64,000 nucleotides of DNA, taken from contig OY986438.1 in NCBI GenBank assembly GCA_963920525.1, forward strand, positions 133,764,671 through 133,828,670. The letters run 5' to 3'. The first letter of the stretch is position 1. Each line of letters begins with the position of its first letter. The notes beneath the pieces were generated by a model that searched no databases, was not told where the DNA came from, and saw only the letters and a program-made list of their open reading frames with translations. Below, in pieces: positions 55,380 to 64,000 of this stretch. The stretch is from Dichetophora obliterata (taxonomy: Eukaryota; Arthropoda; Insecta; Diptera; Sciomyzidae). The position numbers were made by a program, and so were the translations under genes.

Positions 55380-55950
55380 GGCGAATTTTTTCCTATCCGG
55401 CAGCTACAGTCTGAGCGCTTAAAATTGCACCACCGCAAAAAGTCAACGATACGCAGAAATTTAATCCAACACCACTGGAGGGCGCGGATAATGCAACGAT
55501 TGCTGCTGGTGCTGCAAGAAAGTGCGATAATTTTATGATTTCATTGTTGAATTCATAGAAGTCGTCGGCGGTCGGCGTCAAAACTTTATCTTAACCAAAA
55601 ACCCTTGCTTAACCGCAATGCTGTCGCTGTTGCCGCCGCAGCCCTTTAGGCGTCATTTTCTGGAACATTGAGCGCACAACTTTGCCACATCGCAACGACA
55701 TCGACAGCGACTCGGTTGCAGTTTTCAGGGGTCATTTTTAATTAAGCGTGAATTCCGCCTCTTAGTCTAGTTGTGTCTAGCTGTCTAGCTGCTCTCCAAT
55801 TGTCTTCTCCAGCTTCCCCGCTTTGGTTGCTAAAACTTTTCCACCTCTTGTGCGGTTTAAGTAATTAGCTGATGCTTCTGACAACTTAAACAATGAAAAC
55901 CACTTGATTTGAAAATGGCGCGCAAAAAGTAAGTTTGCGCCTTACTGCTG
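55380..55950. other. GC-richer, apparently single-copy block
   Basis: This is the least repeat-like stretch of the window, with balanced composition and GC-rich words (GTCGTCGGCGGTCGGCGTCA, GCTGTCGCTGTTGCCGCCGC). It has no long frame. The only coding hint is ATGGCGCGCAAAAA at 55915-55928 followed directly by GTAAGT, a strong splice-donor word, which would encode only five codons. It may be host promoter or 5' UTR sequence, or an enhancer. I cannot assign it. Confidence 0.3.
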
Positions 55951-56151
55951 CCTTCGCAACTCTTCGGGTAAAACTTATTAAATTCACAGACAGTTCTCGT
56001 TTTGCTGCTAGTCTTCAAATTAATATTTAATGTGAATTAAGTATATATTTTGCAGCAATCCGGTGACTTTTGCAATTATTTGCACATGTGAGAAATTTTC
56101 GATGTATACGTATAGCTTACGTTAGTTTTCTACTTTCTCAGGTGGAAAAAA

Positions 56152-56624
56152 CCATGGTAGAAAATACAAGTAGTCTCGTGGCTAATCGTGATCTCTTTGA
56201 CAATACTACTAGAATTGTCAAAATCAGTTTTTTTTTAAGAAAACAAAGATAATAGAGAAAAATTAAATTACTCCGAGCGCTGCGCCGAGTTTTCGTGTTC
56301 TAGCTGACGAGCCTAGATGCAACATGGCATGTGCCAAAAATTTTAAAAAAGATGCTCGTGTTTGCTATAGACACTTCCACGAAAATGAAGTTTTAGAACC
56401 TTATATAAATTACTTCAAAAGCTCCACAAAATCCTATTTTTAATTGATTGATCAATAAAAAATTAAAAAAGCAAAATAGTTTCAGCCATGACAGATTCTT
56501 TTTAATTTTTCCTATCTCATCGCATTCTCATCGGTTGCAGATTTTGTATGAGCTGTCAATTGCCTTTTGACAGTTATGTCAGCTCGTTCTCAGCCGTGTG
56601 ACTACCTCTATTCTTCTACCATGG
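56152..56624. mobile_element. MITE with CCATGGTAGAA ends
   Basis: The left end is CCATGGTAGAAAATACAAG then TAGTCTCGTGGCT. The right end, inverted, reads CCATGGTAGAAGAATAGAGG then TAGTCACACGGCT. Pairing continues weakly inward. Both ends abut a run of about six A (GGAAAAAA / AAAAAACA), which could be part of a target duplication. Non-coding. Confidence 0.65.
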
Positions 56625-58580
56625 AAAAAACAACAATTTTGACAATTATTTTCAAGCCAACTTAGAATATATCGGAGTCATGTTTTTTATAACTCTATCT
56701 CAGCAAAAGCTTTGATGTGACATGCATTCTTAGTGACACTGCTTCCAGAAGTCATTCTATAGATCCAATTGTTTCTTCTTAGCCTTCTCAAGAAGTGCTT
56801 TCAAGAGGTATTTTCATAAACTACTAAGACATTCAAATAGCATTTAAATTCAATTAAAGTAAAAAAAAAATTATATATAATTTTAATATATGGTTCAGAT
56901 AACTTTCGTGGGATTTTTTTTTTAACAGCCAACAAAAAGCACCCACTTCCTACACCATAATGCCATGAAAATCGGGAAAGGGATGTTTTACGTGGAATTT
57001 TTTAAGCCCCAAAAAAACCTAAACACTTTTATTTCAAACTCCAAAATCGCGAGGAAAACGGGAAAGGGATATTTTTAAACAACCCTAACATCAATTATTC
57101 TTTCATTCCTTAGAATGACTTCTTAAAGTTCTCGTGGAAAACACCTATTAGAATTCTTACACTAAAGGGCCCAAATAAATCTTCTATTGAAAAAATTCTG
57201 GATAGACTTCTAGAGAAGACTAAGGAAAGCATTCCCTCCAATGACATGCATATGTTAAAAGAATGCCTTCTGTGTATGAAAGTGAAAGTATTCAAGACTT
57301 TCCATTCCATTTTACCTTCTTTTGAAATCACATTTTTTGCTGGGATATAGTTCTTTGTCTAAACTAAAAATCTTTTTGATATGATTTTGTGTATTGTGAT
57401 AAAGAAGGCGCCAAAATCGAAGTAATCTGGAAAAATTAGGACTCATGGCCGAGTAAATCTGAAAAGTACCTTGTATTTTGCTTGTATAAGTTAACTCGTA
57501 AAACATTCAAAATCCAAATTAAATAAAGTAATCGAAGCCCGGCAACATTTTGCAACATTTTTCTCTGGAATACCAACGAATTGTGGAATGCTGACGTAGC
57601 GTCTACTACGCTCATGAGAACCAAGTAACGACAACAATGAAAAGGAACGCTTATGAAGTGTAGAAAATAATAAAATATTGTCAGTTGATTTAAACTCATA
57701 ATAAAGAATGGTCATATACCAGAATAAAAAATATTTTTTTTAATATATTTGGCAAGCACAAATATAACTTATATGTAGCTTTTCCACAAAGTAGTCCTTC
57801 ACATATGTTTGAAAAAAATTGTAAAGAAAAAAGTTAACTCTTTTGAAAGAAATATTATTCTTATACTTTTCGGACAAGATGTTAAAGATATATTATTGTG
57901 GCCTACAAACTAATGTACAATACGCGCCTAACTTTATGAAATTAGGATTAGCCAATATAGAGATTTGGTTGGCCAAAAATTTACCCGTTAAAAAAACATT
58001 TTTGTTGAAAATCGTATGATACTAACAGTGTAAATTCGCATAAATTTTTAAATGTTTCGAATTTTACTTTTAAATTTAAAACACTCGCACACTGCTTTGA
58101 TCCTAAAAAAAATGATAAAAATTGGCCTAAAATAGTAGGAGTATTCCTATGATAATAAAATTTTATGGGTTTGGTTAGCTTACGATACTTAAGAAAAATA
58201 TTAAAAATTATTGAAATCGGTTTGTCCCTAAGGGTACCTCCCTTCGACCTATAATAATTTTTTTTACATGATATTGTGTGGAAAGTATGTACAAAGTTAG
58301 ACCAATCTTAACGAAACTCGGTCAACAGGTAAGGCAAGCATAAAGTTATACTTCTTTACTGGAAATAGTTGCAATCAATTAGAAATTAGAGGTAGTTCTT
58401 TCAAACCAATAATAACTTTTCACAAGATTTTGTATGGGAGGTACACACAAAACGTTTCAGAAAATAATTCGAGTTAAATAAATTAATATACCTATATTAA
58501 TTCTATATAATAATAAAATATACCTAAGTCTAGTACAAATATTTGAAATTGGTTAGACCCTAGAGGTACCGCTCTAGAAC
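56625..58580. other. AT-rich DNA with a diverged phrase repeat
   Basis: GGTTTGTCCCTAAGGGTACC near 58219 and GGTTAGACCCTAGAGGTACC near 58550 are two copies of one phrase about 330 bp apart, so the interval may be a diverged tandem unit. Overlapping minus frames at 57110-57715 (64-87 codons) show no recognisable motif. Confidence 0.4.
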
Positions 58581-60225
58581 CAGGGGTGGATTTACCATTA
58601 GACTGAGTAGGCTGGATTCTATGGCAGCAAATTTTAGGGGGCGGCAATATTTTCGGTTCAGTAAATTTTTGTGCGCGGAAAAGTTTTCCGCTGTCGAAAG
58701 ATGACGGCGAATTTAAGTATATGTATATATAAAAACATCTGTATTAGGGTGTCCTAAAAAAATCATGTTTGATTGCGGTTTTTCCACTCCCATTTGACCT
58801 TATAAACACCCTCTGTGAAGCTCATCTCAACTGGTGAAGGTTTAGAGGTCGCAAATGCATTTTTTAATTTTCCCATACTGTGAAAATTAGTATTTTATGG
58901 AATAGTATTAGTATAAAAATTTGTATGGGTAAAAATAAATTTTGCAGGTGTATTGAATTTAGAGTAATTATCTTTTAAGCAAAATGGTTAAAAAAATGTT
59001 TTCCATCAAATTTTGTCTGTTATGACATATCCGAATTTCATTTTCATCTGATTATTATTTAGTGGTCTCTGACTCACTTCTTAGAGCCTCATATAAATGA
59101 ATATTTTTAATTATTTCATTAAAAATAATAAATGAAAAGAATTATTTCATTAAAAATCAATATCTCTTAGAGTACTCCATTTTCATTATTGTTATTGGTC
59201 TTAAATTTCAGATAATGATATTTGGAAGGCACACAAAAGAAAAATTCAAACAGTTGTTATATGGGCATTTCCACAGAAAAGTATACCTTGACCAAAAACT
59301 TAAAACTTATTAAAAACTTTTTTTTATGATATTATCTAAGAGAAACATTTTAATTTTATTAATTTAAGAAATTTTTATACAAATTCATTAATGAGTTTTC
59401 TATAACATTAATGAGTTACGGCAAATATTTTTTGGAAACTCAATATATTTTTAAATAAGCAAAGTCCATATGTAAAGTGGGTTTATTATGAAACTTCATT
59501 GTTTTCCCATTATTTAAAAATTTAAAACAAAACCAATTATATGGGAAAATTCGCTGAGTTTTTACAGTCTAAACTTGCTTGTAGAACACACTTCCTTTTT
59601 TTGTCGCGTCAGTTACGCCCATATTTACCACTACCATTCTTAATTAGTTACTGGAACGACAATTTTGGTAGATCATACCATTACTACGTCTTGTAAGACA
59701 TATGTACATAAGAACTTTTTTTACATTAATAACATAAACTTCCGAGAAAACTAAGCTGTAAGTCGTACGCATTTCGTGTGAGTTACAGTGAAAATGCCCA
59801 AATGTTTTTGGATTAAAAGTTACAACAAGTAGGTATTTTATATGTATATTTTTATTTTTTATTCGTTTTGGGCACCCACCAAATAATAATCCGATGAAAA
59901 ATTAAATTTGAATATGTTATAACAGACACAATTTGAGGGAACACGTTTTTTTTAACCATTTTGCTTAAAAGATAATGGCTCTAAATTCAATTTACTAGCA
60001 AAACTGATTTTTCTAAAATTAGAAAATGAATTCGCGACCTCTAAACTTTTACCAATTGAGATGCGCTTTACAGAGGATGTTTCTAAGATCAAATGGAAGT
60101 ATTAAAGCCCCAGACAGCTGTCAAAATAAAAAAAATCAAAAATGTCATTTTTGGGACATCCTAATATGTATGTACATATATTAAAACTACTCCAAAATTT
60201 TTCCAGACTTTTATATCCACCCCTG
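58581..60225. mobile_element. Fold-back element with CAGGGGTGGAT ends
   Basis: It begins CAGGGGTGGATTTACC and ends ATATCCACCCCTG. Long but diverged arms (58581 to ~59070, ~59870 to 60225) share TTTAGAGGTCGC, CATTATCTTTTAAGCAAAAT (one change), TAGG(G/A)TGTCC and CATTTGA(C/T)CTTA. CAGGG-type TIRs suggest a hAT relationship, but the 8-bp flanks do not match, so that is unproven. Inside, ATGGGCATTTCCAC (59261) and its counterpart near 59788 suggest a second, smaller nested inverted repeat. Confidence 0.75.
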
Positions 60226-60794
60226 AATTTTCATTTGAATATACGATGTTGAGTAATTCTTAAATCTTATATATAAAAATTAGTGGCATACGTGAGAATG
60301 CTCATAACTCGAGAACAGATAGACCAATTTGAGCTTCTTTTTTGTTGTTGTGTTTGTCTACGCCCAAGGAAAGTTTTTACGTCAAGAAAATTGGAAAAAT
60401 ACCAGAGGGCGTTATAGGACAAATTCTTTACAAAACTGCCAAAAACGCCTTAACTGCTAATACGATTAGAATACAAATTTGTAAATAGGAGTTTTTAGAT
60501 AAGGTCATTGTTTCCTCGCTTTTGCCGCTTTTGCCGAAAAACTGCCGACTAACTCCTAAAAAAACTCCTAAAAAACTCCTAAACTGTTTTTACGATAAAT
60601 ATATAATATGCATATAGCAGTTTTTAGGCACGGTGAGTGTTATATGGCTTTTTATGGCAATACCAGATTTTTATGTAGTTCAAGTTTTTTACAAAATTCA
60701 TGAGCTGTTTAGGATTTTTTGGCAGTTTTTAATAGATTGGAATGTGTTCCGAAACATCGCCCAAATTCATGTCAACAACGATTGGCGGTTTTGC

Positions 60795-61255
60795 CGAAAA
60801 AAACTTTTTAGCAAAAAAAAACCAACTTCAAAACCACTACAAAGTAAAAAATAATTTTTATTTACTTTTCACATTAATTCTTGATCAAATTTGTTAATTT
60901 ATTTATAAATATTATTAAAATGGAATTCTCATATAATATAAATTTTTTTCTACTTTGTATTATTATACAAAAATATTAATTTCTCCATGAATATAAAACC
61001 TTTAAAGTCGGCGCTTATATCATCAGACTTTTATAAAATAAACGCTCCGGCTTTAAAGGTTTTATATTCATGGAGAAATTAATATTTTTATGATAATAAT
61101 ACAAAATAGAAAAAATTTATAGTATAAGATTTCCATTTTAATAAAACTTATAAATAAATTAACAAATTTGACCAAGAATTAATGTGAAAAGTAATTTAAA
61201 ATTATTTTTTAATTTGTAGTGGGTTTGAAGTTTTTTTTTTTTGTTAAAAAGTTCT
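60795..61255. mobile_element. Nested fold-back MITE, ~200-bp near-perfect arms
   Basis: The arms mirror each other around a ~30-bp loop near 61015-61045. Landmarks are ATTTCTCCATGAATATAAAA then CCTTTAAAG, and their complement, as well as TTGTTAATTTATTTATAA and CCACTACAAA. Outer pairing begins at ACTTTTTAGCAAAAAAA. Arm identity is high, so this is one of the youngest insertions here. Confidence 0.85.
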
Positions 61256-61309
61256 TGTAACAAATGTTCGTAGCCTAGTATCAACATTAACTAAAAACAG
61301 TATTAATCT

Positions 61310-62100
61310 TATATTACCACGCCCTCTTGTCCAGTAACGCCCACTTTCTTGACCGTAAATTTGCATAATTATGCCTACCTAATTTCAGTATCCTAGTATA
61401 AATATTATTCGAGTTATGGCGTTTTTCTAATATTGCCACGCCTTTGTCGAACAACGCCCACTTTTTTGACCGTAATTTGTAACAATTGGTCCAACCTTTG
61501 TACCAATTTCCAATACCCTAGTGTCAATATTAACTGAGATAAATTTTTTCTTATATTGCCATGCCCTTTTGTCCAAAAACGCCCACTTTCTTCAAAGTAA
61601 ATTTTCATAATTATGCCTACCCCTGTACCTAAGTTCAGTACCCTAGTAACAATATTGTTCGAATTACAGCGTTTTTATGATATTGCCATGCCCTTTATCG
61701 AACTACGCCCACTTTTTGACCATAATTAGTATTCATTGTTCCTAACCCTGTACAAATTTCCTGTACCCTAGTGTCAATATTAACTGAGATGCAGTATTTT
61801 TCTTATATTGCCACGCCCTTTTGTCCAACAACGCCCACTTTATTCTTAGTAAATTTTTATAATTATACCTACGCCTGTACCTAATTTCAGTACCCTAGTG
61901 TGAATATTTTTCGAGTTACAGCGTTTTTGTTATATTGCCACGCCCTTTATTGACTAACGCCAACTTTTTTAAACATAACTTTTAATAATTGTGCCAACCC
62001 CTGCACTAAAGTTCAGTAGTCTAGTGTTAATGTTATTCGATATACAAAGTGTTTCTTACATTGCCACGCCCCTGTGTTGAATACCGCCCACTTTTTTAGA
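61310..62100. repeat. Tandem array of ~120-bp units in alternating A/B form
   Basis: The phrase ATATTGCCACGCCC recurs seven times (about 61313, 61432, 61553, 61681, 61796, 61935 and 62058), each followed by an AACGCCCACTTT phrase and a CCTAGT(G/A) phrase. Alternate units share more detail: one form has TTTTGTCC...AATTATGCCTAC, the other TTATCGAA...ACCCTGTAC. The higher-order period is therefore about 240 bp. It is probably the internal minisatellite of the enclosing Helentron-like element. Confidence 0.82.
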
Positions 62101-62320
62101 CGGACACCTTCGCGTTTGATATCTCTATCTGTTGACAAAAAATTGTGGCAATCGGGCAAGTACTTTAGAAGTTATCGATGTACATACATTAAAAAAAAAA
62201 ATAAACAAACCAACTTGAGAACCTCCTCCTTTTTGAAGTCGGTTAAAAAAGGATGTCACTGGTTTCAATTTCGTAATTCAAAATCCAATTGCTGGACTAT
62301 TACATCGGTTTAAATCGGTT

Positions 62321-62790
62321 GATTGTGTGACTAATCCAGACGAAGCAACCAATTATCCAACGGAGCTCCTGAATTCATTGGATTGCCAGAATTACCACCG
62401 CATATATTACGATTTGGATTTATTATCATAATATTGCGGAACCTCAAGAACCAAAACTGTCCAATGGATCAAAACTGGTCGTGAAGCAGCTCAAAAATAA
62501 TGTCATTCAAGCAACGATACTGGAAGGCAAATTCAAGGGTGGAGAGGTGCTTCTTCCGAGAATTCCATTGATTTCAACCAATTTATTTTTTGAGTTAAAA
62601 CGTATGCAATTTCCGGTCCGCCTTGCATTCACCAATCACAAGTCCAATCTTTGAAAGTGTTTTTATTCTCAAACCCCCATAATTCTCGCATGATCCATTA
62701 TAGTGGCATGTTCGTGTGATAGGAAGCATTCATTTTTGTTTATTTACTCGCCGTAGAACAAAACGTAGAACATGGTATATCACAAAGCAT
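62321..62790 (+). pseudogene. Helitron Pif1-like helicase C-terminal remnant
   Basis: Plus strand in three successive frames: DCVTNPDEATNYPTELLNSL, then LPELPPHILRFGFIIIILRN, then KLSNGSKLVVKQLKNNVIQA. TILEGKFKGGEVLLPRIPLI and FFELKRMQFPVRLAFT follow. This matches the C-terminal half of Helitron helicases (P.E.LN.l...GLPPH.L.LK...p..LLRNL....lcNGTRL.v..l....I.a.il.G...G..v.IPRI.l.......F.fkR.QFPvrLaFa). The final MTINKSQGQ box is broken, and faint family-like traces continue to ~62790. Rep and the helicase N-terminus are missing. Confidence 0.82.
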
Positions 62791-63804
62791 TGAATTGATA
62801 TGACATGACCATAAATCTAAACATGATACATCTTAAACTTACAATGTCCAATTGTAATAAAAAGCTTGTACTTTACTTTTTCAACTTAGCAATTTTGATC
62901 CAATCGTAATGAAAACATGCCAGTTATGTTTTAACCGAATCATACAATTTTATAAGTTTTATACATACAATTTTATATCGTAAATCTTTTACTTTTTGGT
63001 TCCCCATAACCTCTTTACATTCCGTCTAAAAAAAGGATTCAAAATACTATTAATTCCATTAAAAATAAAAATTATTCAGAATTCAAACTAACTCAATTGA
63101 ATTCAAAAAGTATTTAAATTTTAGTGAAACTTTATATGTTGGTGCTATGGGTAAACGTTGTGGTCACTATATATACACATATAAATGCTACCAAGCTGAC
63201 TTTTACCACCTATAAATCAAGTTAAATGCTATATATCAGACCAGATAAGGTTTTGATCGTTACGCATTAAAATTTCAAAAGGAAACGTCTGGCATGTGTT
63301 GCTCGAATAGCTATTTGTTTAGACACTTCCAAACGTCTCACAAGTTCACAAAAGGATCACAAGCAAATTCCACGAATTGGGGCAGGACAACTTCTGGCGG
63401 GCTTTCTAGTTTGATATAGAATCAACGAATTTGAATTAAATAATTTTTCCGTGAGAACTAGCATCAAATTGTGCAAGGGTATTTCACTCGACTCCTGTGT
63501 TATATCTCATATTTTTCTGTATATATTATCTTAATAATTGTAATTGTAATAATAGCGACTTCTCCTCCGTCCATTCGGCAACAAAGTCCTACTTTTATAT
63601 CAAAACTGGATACAAATACGTTTCATGCAAGGTACTGCATTTAAAACCCAAGAAGGAAAAAAGCATGTATCTATTCAACAAAAATATTACAAAAATACGA
63701 AATCGAGAATGCTACCATTTATTTTAAGGCAATATCTGTTAAATTTGTCTCACTGTGACGTCTACCAAAATTGTTAAGTGTTAAACTTTATGTCTTATGC
63801 TTTT
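62791..63804. other. Intergenic DNA, possible retroelement 3' part
   Basis: The 76-codon plus frame at 63497-63727 (with KVLHLKPKKEKSMYLFNKN) loosely resembles the basic C-terminal end of Penelope-type GIY-YIG domains, and a ribozyme-like motif follows at 63805. That would be consistent in order, but the match is weak and I do not call a gene. Confidence 0.3.
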
Positions 63805-63850
63805 TTCCCTGATGATGAACTCCGATGGATTTCGAAATATTGGACGCAAT
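63805..63850 (+). ncRNA. Hammerhead-ribozyme-like motif
   Basis: CCCTGATGATGAACTCCGAT then GGATTTCGAAATATTGGAC. It contains an exact CTGATGA (63809-63815), a possible stem II (AACTCC with GGATTT, one mismatch) and CGAAA (63833-63837), the conserved pieces of a hammerhead core in the right order. Stems I and III could not be confirmed by eye. Motifs of this kind are known in Penelope-like elements. Confidence 0.4.
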
Positions 63851-64000
63851 AAAACTAAGATGAAAAAAAATTTAAGATTGATTTTTCTTCAAAAAGTAAC
63901 CTCGAGCCCGAATGAAACTCAAAATCATAAATTAAGAGGTTGAAAAAAAATCACGTTAATTATTTATAATTATTTATAATTTTGCTTTTTCTAAATGACC
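63851..64000. other. AT-rich window end
   Basis: No feature is visible; the sequence is A/T-rich up to the window edge. Confidence 0.5.

Larger units (their letters stand above)
60265..62250 (+). mobile_element. Helentron-like non-autonomous element with internal arrays
   Basis: The start TCTTATATATAAAAATTAGT, followed by a stretch including CATAACTCGAGAACAGATAG and ACCAATTTGAGCT, resembles 5' ends of Helentron/Helitron-type repeats in insects. The right part closes with TTTTTGAAGTCGGTTAAAA, another common end word of such repeats. Inside lie CTCCTAAAAAACTCC-type words (60550-60590), a nested fold-back (60795-61255) and a tandem array (61310-62100). Boundaries are inferred from motifs alone; Helitrons leave no target duplication. 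Confidence 0.5.

Noticed and set aside
57110..57715. Cluster of minus-strand frames of 64-87 codons
   Set aside because: Frames overlap and show no conserved motif.
1..64000. CRISPR array, bacterial operon or prophage
   Set aside because: No spaced identical repeats of that type, no ribosome-binding sites, and no compact genes. The DNA is clearly eukaryotic and repeat-rich.

Overview
This window looks like gene-poor, AT-rich intergenic or heterochromatin-like DNA from an insect, most likely a higher (brachyceran) fly. That is an inference. It rests on long A/T tracts, fly-style CAA/ACA microsatellites, and a mix of hAT, mariner, piggyBac, Harbinger-like, Helitron/Helentron, gypsy and LINE debris. 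I see no bacterial operon structure, no tRNA or rRNA gene, and no multi-exon host gene that I recognise. Almost all supportable content is mobile DNA, much of it nested.

Layout. A giant fold-back element (about 357-10233) has two ~2 kb inverted arms around a ~5.8 kb core. It is flanked by a 7-bp direct repeat, and a small hairpin MITE sits in only one arm. Directly after it comes a dispersed non-coding repeat (copy 1, 10256-12095) split by a hAT-like fold-back element with a perfect 8-bp target duplication. A second copy (15628-16845) is split by a different hAT-like element, also with a perfect 8-bp duplication. Between them lies the best protein-coding gene candidate, a single-exon 307-residue reading frame on the minus strand (13689-14612). 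It has one hydrophobic N-terminal segment and a basic tail with a degenerate repeat. A possible small membrane-protein exon ends at a splice donor at 18620.

20-34 kb holds LINE remnants, several fold-back MITEs, a broken mariner transposase and a 130-140 bp tandem array. 35-37 kb holds two different hAT C-terminal domain remnants, one inside a short hAT element with an exact 8-bp duplication. 39-46 kb holds a decayed hAT-like element, a LINE reverse transcriptase remnant with an intact YADD box, a Harbinger-like MITE with TTA duplications and a piggyBac C-terminal fragment. 48-54 kb holds a duplicated repeat, a LINE tail, and two TIR elements lying back to back that share one 8-bp target. The second of these carries a 5'-truncated gypsy pol (RNase H to integrase). 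54-57 kb includes the only GC-richer, apparently unique stretch. 58-63 kb holds another large fold-back, a Helentron-like element with alternating ~120 bp repeats, and a Helitron helicase remnant. Self-cleaving-ribozyme-like motifs occur near 40.7 kb and 63.8 kb.

No set of genes here works together as a pathway. The most useful content is the insertion archaeology: empty sites, target duplications and nesting order can be read directly. The most interesting unknowns are the 307-residue orphan gene and the ~9.9 kb fold-back element. Family names for broken genes come from motif recognition without a search, so boundaries are approximate unless a target duplication fixes them.
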